A stretch of DNA of 6,368 bases from Bacteroidota bacterium. GTDB taxonomy: Bacteria > Bacteroidota > Ignavibacteria > Ignavibacteriales > Melioribacteraceae. Positions within the stretch are counted from its first letter, which is position 1. Each line of letters starts with the position of its first letter. The notes below the pieces were generated by a model. It made no database searches, was not told the origin of the DNA, and saw only the letters and a program-made list of their open reading frames with translations. The stretch is taken from the NCBI GenBank assembly GCA_021786655.1, contig JAJYMU010000389.1, positions 1-6,368 of the forward strand. Reading direction: 5' to 3'. Both the position numbers and the translations under genes were made by a program. Shown in pieces: positions 1 to 6,368 of this stretch.

Positions 1-1200
1 TCTCAGAATTATAGCATCTTCTTCAGTACAAAGGGTATCGCCCGTTCTTGTGTGTTTAAGACCAACAACTGCCGCAATATCTCCAACTCGAATTTCATCC
101 AGATCTTCACGTGTGTTCGCATGCATTTCCAAAACACGAGCGACTCGTTCTTTCCTATCGGATACTGAATTGTAAATGTATGAACCCGCTTTCAATGTGC
201 CTGTATAAACGCGAATGAATGTTAACTTGCCAACATAAGGATCAGTCATAATTTTGAATGCAAGTGCGGCAAATTTTTCTTTCGGATCAATTTTTCTCTC
301 AATATGATCGTTCTTATGAATATGATGCGCAACAAGACTTCCGAGATCAAATGGTGACGGAAGGAAATCTACTACTGCATCAAGTAATTGCTGTACTCCT
401 TTATTCTTGAAAGAGGAACCGCATAAGACCGGAATAATTTTTAGCTGTATGGTTGCTTCTCTTAATACTTTTTGAATTTCAGCAGTTGAAATATCTTTTC
501 CCTCAAGATATTTTTCCAAAAGAGTATCATCTACATCGGATACAGCTTCAAGCATTTGCGTTCTAAACTTTTGTGCAATCGTTTGAAGGTCCGCCGGAAT
601 ATCTACTTCTTCAAAAGTTGTCCCTAACGATTCCTCATTAAACATTATCGCTCGCATCGTCATCAAATCAATAATTCCTCTAAACAAATCTCCTTCACCA
701 ACAGGTAAAGTAATCGGGACAGCATGAGCGCCCAATTTATCTTTCATCATTTGTACAGCATTATAAAAATCCGCGCCGATTCTGTCCATCTTGTTTACAA
801 AAGCAATTCTCGGAACTCCGTATTTATCGGCTTGTCTCCATACTGTTTCTGATTGAGGTTCTACACCACCAACAGCGCAGAACAATGCTATAGCGCCATC
901 TAGAACTCTTAACGATCTTTCAACTTCAACGGTAAAATCTACGTGGCCAGGAGTATCAATTATATTGATTTGATGATCGCGCCAAAATGTGGTCGTTGCC
1001 GCACTGGTGATCGTAATACCACGTTCCTTTTCCTGTTCCATCCAATCCATCGTAGCAGCACCATCGTGAACTTCTCCCATCCTATGAAGCTTGCCGGTAT
1101 AATATAGAATACGCTCGGTAGTTGTAGTCTTACCGGCATCTATATGAGCCATAATACCAATGTTTCTAACTCTATTTATTTCAACACGCTTTTCTGACAT
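1..1200 (-). CDS. fusA: Elongation factor G, N-terminal 400 residues (3' end cut by window edge)
   Basis: EF-G is the cytosolic translational GTPase that moves tRNAs and mRNA through the ribosome after peptide transfer and, with RRF, splits ribosomes after termination. I translated this frame by hand; it stays open to the left edge, so about 300 C-terminal residues (domains III-V) of the usual ~700 are missing. The G domain is complete: P-loop AHIDAGKTTTTE (residues 18-29), switch I around RGITITSAATT (60-70), DTPGH (82-86), NKMD (136-139) and the G5 segment CGSSFKNKG (260-268), with the G' insertion between about 160 and 250. Domain II begins near FAALAFKIMTDPYVGKLTF (310-328) and runs to the edge. 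The start is ATG at 1200, giving MSEKRVEINRVRNIGIMAHI, the normal N-terminus. It lies 22 nt after rpsG, in the standard str order. The family call is secure; only the downstream end is unknown. Confidence 0.98.
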   Translation of the reverse strand, partial: MSEKRVEINRVRNIGIMAHIDAGKTTTTERILYYTGKLHRMGEVHDGAATMDWMEQEKERGITITSAATTTFWRDHQINIIDTPGHVDFTVEVERSLRVLDGAIALFCAVGGVEPQSETVWRQADKYGVPRIAFVNKMDRIGADFYNAVQMMKDKLGAHAVPITLPVGEGDLFRGIIDLMTMRAIMFNEESLGTTFEEVDIPADLQTIAQKFRTQMLEAVSDVDDTLLEKYLEGKDISTAEIQKVLREATIQLKIIPVLCGSSFKNKGVQQLLDAVVDFLPSPFDLGSLVAHHIHKNDHIERKIDPKEKFAALAFKIMTDPYVGKLTFIRVYTGTLKAGSYIYNSVSDRKERVARVLEMHANTREDLDEIRVGDIAAVVGLKHTRTGDTLCTEEDAIILR

Positions 1201-1213
1201 CTAACTTATAATA

Positions 1214-1220
1214 CCTTTCT
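1214..1220 (-). promoter_or_regulatory. Weak, distant Shine-Dalgarno candidate for fusA
   Basis: The 22-nt gap between rpsG and fusA contains AGAAAGG on the minus strand, ending 13 nt before the fusA ATG. That spacing is longer than the usual 5-9 nt and the match to GGAGG is partial. It may contribute to initiation, but fusA may equally depend on coupling to rpsG translation or on an unstructured AT-rich leader, as is common in Bacteroidota-like genomes. Confidence 0.35.
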
Positions 1221-1222
1221 TC

Positions 1223-1690
1223 TTACCATTTAAAATGTGCGAATGCCTTGTTTGCCTCAGCCATTCTATGAGTATCATCTTTCTTTTTTACAGCCGAGCC
1301 ATCACCGTTAGCAGCAGCCATTAATTCAGCTGCAACTTTCAACGCCATGGATTTATCTTTTCTATCACGGGCGTACGTTTTGATCCATCGGAAAGCTAAG
1401 GCTGTTCTTCTTTCTGGCCTCACTTCCATTGGAACTTGATATGTGGCACCGCCAACTCGTCTGCTTCTAACTTCTACCAGAGGCTGAACATTCTGAACAG
1501 CTTTTTTGAAAACTTCCAATGCCGGTTTTTTCGTTTTTTGCTCGATGAGATCGAAGCTTTCATATACGATAGTACGCGCCGTTGATTTCTTGCCGCTCCA
1601 CATGATGTAATTAATAAACTTCGAAACCAAAATATCTTTATACTTTGGATCCGGCTTCAAATATTTTTTTTCTGCTCTTTTCTTTCTCAT
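1223..1690 (-). CDS. rpsG: 30S ribosomal protein S7
   Basis: S7 is a primary 16S rRNA-binding protein that nucleates assembly of the 3' major domain (the 30S head) and lines the mRNA exit channel and E site. The protein is 155 residues, as expected for the family. It has the basic N-terminal arm (MRKKRAEKKYLKPDPKY), the first helices with FINYIMWSGKKSTA (residues 25-38), the beta-hairpin VEVRSRRVGGATYQVPMEV (72-90) that reaches into the E-site region, the RPERRTALAFRW helix (91-102), and the conserved C-terminal stretch DDTHRMAEANKAFAHFKW (138-155). The start is ATG at 1690, only 6 nt after the rpsL stop, and I see no purine-rich Shine-Dalgarno in the preceding 25 nt (the end of rpsL plus TTTGAT). 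Translation is therefore probably coupled to rpsL. In E. coli S7 represses its own operon; see the finding on the missing spacer. No residue looks unusual. Confidence 0.99.
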   Translation of the reverse strand: MRKKRAEKKYLKPDPKYKDILVSKFINYIMWSGKKSTARTIVYESFDLIEQKTKKPALEVFKKAVQNVQPLVEVRSRRVGGATYQVPMEVRPERRTALAFRWIKTYARDRKDKSMALKVAAELMAAANGDGSAVKKKDDTHRMAEANKAFAHFKW

Positions 1691-1696
1691 ATCAAA

Positions 1697-2074
1697 TTAT
1701 TTGGCTTTTGGTTTTTTAGTACCGTATTTAGAACGACCTTTTTTTCTTTCTTCAACTCCGCTTGTATCAAGTGTTCCGCGGATAATATGATAACGAACAC
1801 CCGGTAAATCTTTCACTCTTCCGCCCCTAATCAGAACGATAGAGTGTTCTTGGAGGTTGTGCCCTTCGCCAGGAATATAAGCTGTAACTTCGATACCATT
1901 CGTCAGACGAACACGCGCAACTTTTCTTAATGCTGAGTTCGGTTTCTTTGGAGTTGTTGTGTAAACTCTGGTGCATACTCCTCTTTTCTGAGGACACGCA
2001 TCTAAAGCAGGAGCTTTATTCTTAGATGTTACAACTACTCTTCCTTTTCTCACCAACTGGTTTATCGTTGGCAC
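1697..2074 (-). CDS. rpsL: 30S ribosomal protein S12
   Basis: S12 sits at the 30S decoding centre near helix 44 and controls tRNA selection accuracy; it is the classic site of streptomycin-resistance mutations. The 125-residue protein is of family-typical length and carries the signature blocks ACPQKRGVCTRVYTTTPKKP (26-45), NSALRKVARVRLTNG (46-60), PGEGHNLQEHS (68-78) and RGGRVKDLPGVRYH (83-96). Lys43, Lys88 and Pro91, the positions most often changed in streptomycin-resistant strains, are the wild-type residues, as is Asp89, the residue that is methylthiolated in E. coli. The start codon is GTG at 2074: the following residues PTINQLVRK match the conserved S12 N-terminus, and a perfect GGAGG lies 6 nt upstream. 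It is the first gene after rpoC and probably the first of the rpsL-rpsG-fusA transcript. Confidence 0.99.
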   Translation of the reverse strand: MPTINQLVRKGRVVVTSKNKAPALDACPQKRGVCTRVYTTTPKKPNSALRKVARVRLTNGIEVTAYIPGEGHNLQEHSIVLIRGGRVKDLPGVRYHIIRGTLDTSGVEERKKGRSKYGTKKPKAK

Positions 2075-2080
2075 GCAAAT

Positions 2081-2085
2081 CCTCC
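2081..2085 (-). promoter_or_regulatory. Strong ribosome-binding site for rpsL (GGAGG)
   Basis: The minus strand reads AGTGGAGGATTTGC and then the GTG start, so a perfect GGAGG ends 6 nt before the start codon, at optimal spacing. It decides in favour of the GTG start at 2074. It is the only strong Shine-Dalgarno sequence visible in the window; rpsG has none and fusA has only a weak, distant one. Confidence 0.9.
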
Positions 2086-2103
2086 ACTGTTATTATTTTT
2101 TAT

Positions 2104-2141
2104 AAAAATTCAGACTTCAAATTTATTTATTATAGCCTGAA
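2104..2141 (-). terminator. Weak hairpin plus T-run downstream of rpoC (possible partial terminator)
   Basis: The minus strand has TTCAGGC (2141-2135) and GTCTGAA (2115-2109), which pair over 7 positions including one G-U, around a 19-nt loop, followed at once by TTTTT (2108-2104). The layout is terminator-like, but the stem is short, AT-rich at its base and has a large loop, so it would be inefficient. It overlaps the putative rpsL promoter: the first arm lies upstream of the predicted start, so the hairpin could form only in transcripts reading through from rpoC. It may equally be a chance inverted repeat in AT-rich DNA. Confidence 0.25.
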
Positions 2142-2148
2142 TTGTCAA
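2118..2148 (-). promoter_or_regulatory. Putative promoter for rpsL-rpsG-fusA
   Basis: On the minus strand TTGACA (2148-2143) is followed after 17 nt by TAAATTTG (2125-2118). TTGACA is the perfect sigma-70 -35 hexamer and also supplies the TTG of the Bacteroidota -33 element; TAAATTTG matches the Bacteroidota -7 consensus TAnnTTTG exactly, while scoring only 4 of 6 against TATAAT. The predicted transcript would start near 2111-2114, about 37-40 nt before the rpsL GTG, leaving an AT-rich leader with the GGAGG site. A separate perfect TATAAT (2134-2129) lies only 8 nt after TTGACA and has no good -35 of its own (TAACGT at the right distance), so it is less likely to be the active element. The position in the only long gap of the locus supports the call, but there is no direct evidence of transcription. 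Confidence 0.65.
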
Positions 2149-2182
2149 GAAACGTTATATATTATTTTCACAAATTATTCAG

Positions 2183-5100
2183 TTAGACCGATTCCTTAGC
2201 TTCAACTTCTGCTTTGACGGTCTCTGTGACCTCTTCTTCAGCTGTTAGAATTATTTCGCGGTACTTTTTGAGACCTGTACCCGCCGGGATCAAATGTCCC
2301 ATAACGACGTTTTCTTTCAAACCTATCAGGTGATCTACTCGTGCTTCAGTAGCGGCATTTGTTAATACCTTTGTAGTCTCCTGGAATGAAGCGGCGGAAA
2401 TAAAGCTTTCCGTTGATAACGCAGCGTGAGTAATACCAAGCAGAATATTGTCAAAAGTTGCCGGTTCAGCATCTCTTGTCTTAACGGTTTTCTTTCCTTT
2501 TCTTGTTAAGTCGGCATTAACTTCTCTGTATTTCGCTTTAGTGATTAACTGCGCAGTTTTGAATTTTGACTGACCGGTATCCGATATATAAACCATCTGT
2601 TTAACTTTTTCATTCTCTTCGATGAATTTATTTCTATCAACTAAATCTTCTTCGATGAAAATTGTATCGCCTGCTGAGATCACTTGAAGTTTCTGCAACA
2701 TTTGCCGAACAATTACTTCAATATGCTTATCATTAATTTTTACGCCTTGCAAACGATAAACGTCTTGAATCTCGTTAACCAGATACTCTTGAACTGCGTT
2801 TGTACCTTTTATTTTCAAGATATCATGCGGATCGATTGGACCGTCTGTAATTTTTTCGCCGGCAGGTATCTCATCATTTTCCTGAACAAGAATATGCTTG
2901 CCGTAAGGTACGTTGTACACTTTTTGAACGGAACCGTCAAATGATTCAATGATGATTTCTCTTGAACCTTTTTTACGAGCACCGAACTTTACCTTGCCTT
3001 CAATTTCGGAAACTACAGCTGGATCATGCGGGCTACGAGCTTCAAATAATTCCGTTACTCTCGGCAGACCGCCGGTAATGTCGCGCGATTTTGAAGATGA
3101 CTTTGATATTTTCGCCAGAATCATACCAGGTTGAATTTCTTCGCCTTCCTCAACATTCAAATAAGCTCTTGTCGGAATATTAAATACCTTTTCATTACCC
3201 TTGTTGTCTTTCACCAAAATACTCGGTGTTAAAGTTTTGTCTTTAGATTCGATAACAACTTTCTGAACGTGACCGGTCTGTTCATCGGCAACTTGCTGCA
3301 ATGTTATATTGTCAAGCAAATCGACAAATGAAACTTTTCCGGCAACGTCGGAAACGATTACCGAGTTGTAAGGATCGTGGTTATAAAGAGGTTGTCCTTT
3401 TTTCACCGCTTGATCTTCATTCACCATCAATTCGGCGCCGTATGGAATTTCAAATTTCTTTATCTGTCTATTATCTTCATCAAAAATTCCAATGGATCCA
3501 CGACGTCCAATTACCACTTTCACTTTTCCGAAGAAATCCGTTTTCTCTACATAATTAATTCTATCAAACTTAATAGTACCAGCAATGTTTGCTTCAACTT
3601 GTGATTGACTTGCAATACGCGACGAAGTACCACCCAAGTGGAAAGTTCTCAACGTAAGCTGTGTACCGGGCTCGCCAATTGATTGTGCAGCAATAATTCC
3701 AACAGATTCACCAATCTCGACCAACTGACCTGTGGTCAAATTGCGACCGTAACATTTTGCGCATACACCGCGTTTTGATTCGCATGTTAAAACTGTGCGG
3801 ATGTAAACCTGATCAATATTTGCTTCGTCAATTTTCTCTGCTATATCTTCTGTAATCAATTCACCAGCTTCGATTAACAAATCATCCGTGCGCGGATCGT
3901 AAACGTCTTCTTGAACAACACGACCGGTTATACGTTCTGCCAACGGTTCTCGTTCAAGTTCAACATCTTTCAAAGCCGAAATGTAAACGCCGCGGATTGT
4001 ACCGCAATCAACTTCAGATATGATTACGTCTTGAGCAACGTCGCACAAACGGCGAGTTAAGTAACCGGCATCAGCAGTTTTCAATGCTGTATCTGCCAAA
4101 CCTTTACGTGCACCGTGTGTCGAAATGAAGTATTCAAGAACGGAAAGACCTTCTTTAAAGTTGGCAACAATTGGGTTCTCGATGATTTCGCCCGACTGAC
4201 CGGTTAAACTCTTCTGAGGTTTCATCATCAAACCGCGCATACCTGCAAGCTGACGAACTTGATCTTGCGAACCTCTTGCGCCGGAGTCAACCATCATGTG
4301 CAGAGAGTTAAATCCGCCTTGATCTGTTTTCAATCTGTCCATCAAAGACTTTGCAACGTTGTTTGTTGTATGAGTCCAAACGTCAACTATCTTATTATAT
4401 CTTTCGGCGTCTGTAATCAAACCCTGTTCATGCTCGCTAAGGATTCCGCCAACTTTTTTATTTGAATCGTCAATCAGTTTAATTTTTTCATCAGGAATAA
4501 TCATATCACTAAAGCTGATAGAAATTCCAGCCGCTGTTGCATAACGGTAACCAAGTTCTTTCAGATCATCAAGGAATCGAGCGGTAACTTCGTTTCCGAA
4601 TCTGATAAACATTCTGTAAATCAATCCAGAAAAACTTTTCTTAATAAGCAACTCATTGATGAAGCCCATGCCGACCGGAACGATCTTATTAAAGATCACG
4701 CGGCCAACTGTGGTCTCAATCACCTGTCCTTCAACTTTAACTTTTATCTTTGCATGCAGCTCAATTACTTTTTGATCGTACGCAATTATAACTTCTTCTA
4801 GGTCACCGAAAATTTTTCCTTCGCCTTTTGCGTTCGCTTTAACTTTCGTTAGGTAATAAAGGCCAAGAACTATATCCTGAGATGGAAGAACAATCGGTAA
4901 ACCGTTTTGCGGCGACAAAATATTATGACTGCTTAACATCAAGATAGATGCTTCGAGCTGCGCTTCATAAGAAAGCGGAACGTGAACCGCCATTTGGTCG
5001 CCATCAAAATCTGCATTGAAAGCGGTACAAACCAGCGGATGCAACTGAATTGCTTTACCGTCAATTAAGATCGGTTGAAATGCTTGAATACCGAGACGGT

Positions 5101-6368
5101 GCAAAGTAGGTGCACGGTTCAACATAATCGGATGTCCATCGATCAACTTTTCGAGTATATCCCAAATTAGGGCATCTTTTCTATCAACGGCTTTGCGTGC
5201 ACTCTTAACGGTTTTGAAATGTCCGCGTTCAATAAGTTTACGAATGACGAACGGCTTGAACAATTCAACTGCCATATCTTTCGGCAAACCGCACTGATGT
5301 AATTTCAATTCCGGACCAACAACAATTACCGAGCGGCCCGAATAATCCACACGTTTACCTAGCAGGTTCTGGCGGAAACGACCCTGCTTACCTTTAAGCA
5401 TATCGCTCAATGATTTCAACGGTCTGTTGCCGTCGCTTCTAACTGCACTTGCACGGCGTGAATTATCAAATAAAGCATCAACGGCTTCTTGAAGCATTCT
5501 CTTTTCGTTTCGAAGAATAACTTCAGGAGCTTTAATATCAATTAATCTTTTTAAACGATTGTTACGAATGATTACTCTTCTATAGAGATCATTCAAATCC
5601 GATGTTGCAAATCTTCCGCCTTCAAGCGGAACAAGCGGGCGAAGTTCAGGCGGAATAACAGGTACAACATTAAGCACCATCCATTCAGGTTTATTGGGAA
5701 CTTTGCCTTCATACTCACGGAAAGCTTCCAATACTCTAAGTCTCTTCAAAATATCTGCACGTTTCTGCTGAGAAGTATCCGGACCAAGCTGCGATTTCAA
5801 CTCGGCAAAAGTTGTTTCGATTTCAGTTTCTTTCAACAGTTCTTTCATTGCGTCGCCGCCGATTCTCGCAACAAATTTTTTCGGATCTTTATCATCAAGC
5901 GAGTCATTATCATGCGGAAGCGAACTTAATATTTCGTAATACTGATCTTCGGAAATCAAATCTTTTCTGCTTAATCCGGTAGGTCCCGGATTGATAACAA
6001 CGTAAGACTCGTAGTAAATAACTTTCTCAAGTTCTTTTGTTGTCATGCCGATAATGTTTCCGATCTTTGAGGGAAGCGCTTTGAAGAACCAAATGTGAAC
6101 GACAGGAACAGCAAGTGAAATGTGTCCCATTCTTTCACGCCGAACACTTTTCAAAGTAACTTCAACACCGCAACGGTCGCACACGATTCCTTTATAACGG
6201 ATTCCTTTGTACTTACCGCATGCGCATTCCCAATCTTTAACCGGGCCAAAGATTTTCTCGCAGAACAATCCGTCTTTTTCCGGTCGGAAAGAACGATAGT
6301 TAATTGTTTCCGGTTTGGTAACTTCACCATGCGATCTGGAAAGGATGTCGTCCGGACTTGCCAGACTG
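2183..6368 (-). CDS. rpoC: DNA-directed RNA polymerase subunit beta' (5' end cut by window edge)
   Basis: Beta' forms one half of the polymerase cleft and holds the catalytic magnesium. The frame is open to the right edge; 1394 residues are visible, beginning SLASPDDILSRS, so only about 20-30 N-terminal residues are missing. The apparent TTG start at 6268 is internal (the Leu of EKDGLFCEKIFG), not the real start. Visible features, numbered from the first full codon at 6367: N-terminal zinc site Cys48, 50, 63 and 66; clamp helices around 265-305; switch 2 / lid region KGKQGRFRQNLLGKRVDYSG (325-344); catalytic NADFDGDQM with Asp453, 455 and 457 (bases 4991-5017); second zinc site Cys788, 862, 869 and 872; bridge helix about 745-783; trigger loop TQLTLRTFHLGG (902-913); an inserted domain of about 170 residues within the trigger loop (about 920-1093, SI3-like, as in E. 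coli); then DITGGLPRVTELFEAR (1096-1111) and the conserved QDVYRLQGVKINDKHIEVIV (1201-1220). It ends in a short acidic, non-conserved tail. Nothing is truncated or frameshifted. rpoB is expected just upstream, outside the window. Confidence 0.99.
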   Translation of the reverse strand, partial: SLASPDDILSRSHGEVTKPETINYRSFRPEKDGLFCEKIFGPVKDWECACGKYKGIRYKGIVCDRCGVEVTLKSVRRERMGHISLAVPVVHIWFFKALPSKIGNIIGMTTKELEKVIYYESYVVINPGPTGLSRKDLISEDQYYEILSSLPHDNDSLDDKDPKKFVARIGGDAMKELLKETEIETTFAELKSQLGPDTSQQKRADILKRLRVLEAFREYEGKVPNKPEWMVLNVVPVIPPELRPLVPLEGGRFATSDLNDLYRRVIIRNNRLKRLIDIKAPEVILRNEKRMLQEAVDALFDNSRRASAVRSDGNRPLKSLSDMLKGKQGRFRQNLLGKRVDYSGRSVIVVGPELKLHQCGLPKDMAVELFKPFVIRKLIERGHFKTVKSARKAVDRKDALIWDILEKLIDGHPIMLNRAPTLHRLGIQAFQPILIDGKAIQLHPLVCTAFNADFDGDQMAVHVPLSYEAQLEASILMLSSHNILSPQNGLPIVLPSQDIVLGLYYLTKVKANAKGEGKIFGDLEEVIIAYDQKVIELHAKIKVKVEGQVIETTVGRVIFNKIVPVGMGFINELLIKKSFSGLIYRMFIRFGNEVTARFLDDLKELGYRYATAAGISISFSDMIIPDEKIKLIDDSNKKVGGILSEHEQGLITDAERYNKIVDVWTHTTNNVAKSLMDRLKTDQGGFNSLHMMVDSGARGSQDQVRQLAGMRGLMMKPQKSLTGQSGEIIENPIVANFKEGLSVLEYFISTHGARKGLADTALKTADAGYLTRRLCDVAQDVIISEVDCGTIRGVYISALKDVELEREPLAERITGRVVQEDVYDPRTDDLLIEAGELITEDIAEKIDEANIDQVYIRTVLTCESKRGVCAKCYGRNLTTGQLVEIGESVGIIAAQSIGEPGTQLTLRTFHLGGTSSRIASQSQVEANIAGTIKFDRINYVEKTDFFGKVKVVIGRRGSIGIFDEDNRQIKKFEIPYGAELMVNEDQAVKKGQPLYNHDPYNSVIVSDVAGKVSFVDLLDNITLQQVADEQTGHVQKVVIESKDKTLTPSILVKDNKGNEKVFNIPTRAYLNVEEGEEIQPGMILAKISKSSSKSRDITGGLPRVTELFEARSPHDPAVVSEIEGKVKFGARKKGSREIIIESFDGSVQKVYNVPYGKHILVQENDEIPAGEKITDGPIDPHDILKIKGTNAVQEYLVNEIQDVYRLQGVKINDKHIEVIVRQMLQKLQVISAGDTIFIEEDLVDRNKFIEENEKVKQMVYISDTGQSKFKTAQLITKAKYREVNADLTRKGKKTVKTRDAEPATFDNILLGITHAALSTESFISAASFQETTKVLTNAATEARVDHLIGLKENVVMGHLIPAGTGLKKYREIILTAEEEVTETVKAEVEAKESV

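Noticed and set aside
2097..2108. Perfect 12-bp palindrome TTTTTATAAAAA between rpsL and its promoter.
   Set aside because: Entirely A/T in a very AT-rich gap, with no G/C pair and no loop. It would not make a stable RNA hairpin and is easily explained by composition, so I do not call it an operator or terminator.
2129..2134. Perfect TATAAT on the minus strand as the rpsL -10 box.
   Set aside because: It lies only 8 nt after TTGACA, and the hexamer at the proper distance upstream (TAACGT) is a poor -35. TAAATTTG at 17 nt spacing is the better partner.
2684..4465. Several plus-strand open frames of 61-86 codons (2684-2944, 2949-3134, 3301-3558, 3377-3604, 4259-4465).
   Set aside because: All lie antisense to the highly conserved rpoC frame; their translations show no recognisable domain and I see no convincing ribosome-binding site. 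They are shadows of rpoC codon use.
4991..5017. Search for altered catalytic or drug-resistance residues in RpoC, S12 and EF-G.
   Set aside because: The NADFDGDQM motif, both zinc sites, S12 Lys43/Lys88/Pro91 and the EF-G nucleotide-binding motifs are all standard, so nothing suggests resistance or a divergent paralogue.
1..6368. A hidden novel system, mobile element, tRNA, riboswitch or repeat array.
   Set aside because: All but about 136 bases are covered by four conserved housekeeping genes in their usual order, with no direct repeats or atypical composition noticed. The remaining gap is explained by a promoter and a ribosome-binding site.

Overview
The window is an ordinary, highly conserved bacterial core locus, read entirely from the minus strand: rpoC (5' end cut by the right edge), then rpsL, rpsG and fusA (3' end cut by the left edge). 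This is the RNA polymerase / 'str' operon junction: the largest catalytic RNA polymerase subunit, two small-subunit ribosomal proteins, and elongation factor G. I see no mobile element, CRISPR array, RNA gene, accessory gene or unrecognised protein. The short plus-strand open frames inside rpoC are antisense shadows and are not annotated.

Layout in transcription order (right to left): rpoC 6368-2183; a 108-nt AT-rich gap 2182-2075, the only non-coding stretch of any size; rpsL 2074-1697; a 6-nt gap; rpsG 1690-1223; a 22-nt gap; fusA 1200-1. The gap before rpsL carries a good promoter candidate (TTGACA, 17-nt spacer, TAAATTTG), a weak hairpin with a T-run that could dampen read-through from rpoC, and a perfect GGAGG ribosome-binding site in front of a GTG start.

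The organism looks like a moderately AT-rich member of the Bacteroidota/Ignavibacteriota/Chlorobiota group. The reasons are the RpoC sequence style (for example the ISLASPDD-type N-terminal region, and an inserted domain within the trigger loop), the TAnnTTTG promoter element typical of Bacteroidota, and weak or absent Shine-Dalgarno sequences before rpsG and fusA. The strong GGAGG before rpsL is less typical of the core Bacteroidota and makes me lean towards Ignavibacteria or a similar deep branch. This placement comes from memory of family sequences and is only moderately certain.

The genes share one theme, making proteins: RpoC transcribes, S12 and S7 help build the 30S decoding and mRNA/tRNA-exit regions, and EF-G drives translocation. 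All key residues I could check are intact. What remains of interest is regulatory: where transcription of the str genes starts, and how S7 could control the operon when the rpsL-rpsG spacer is too short to hold the E. coli-type S7 site.
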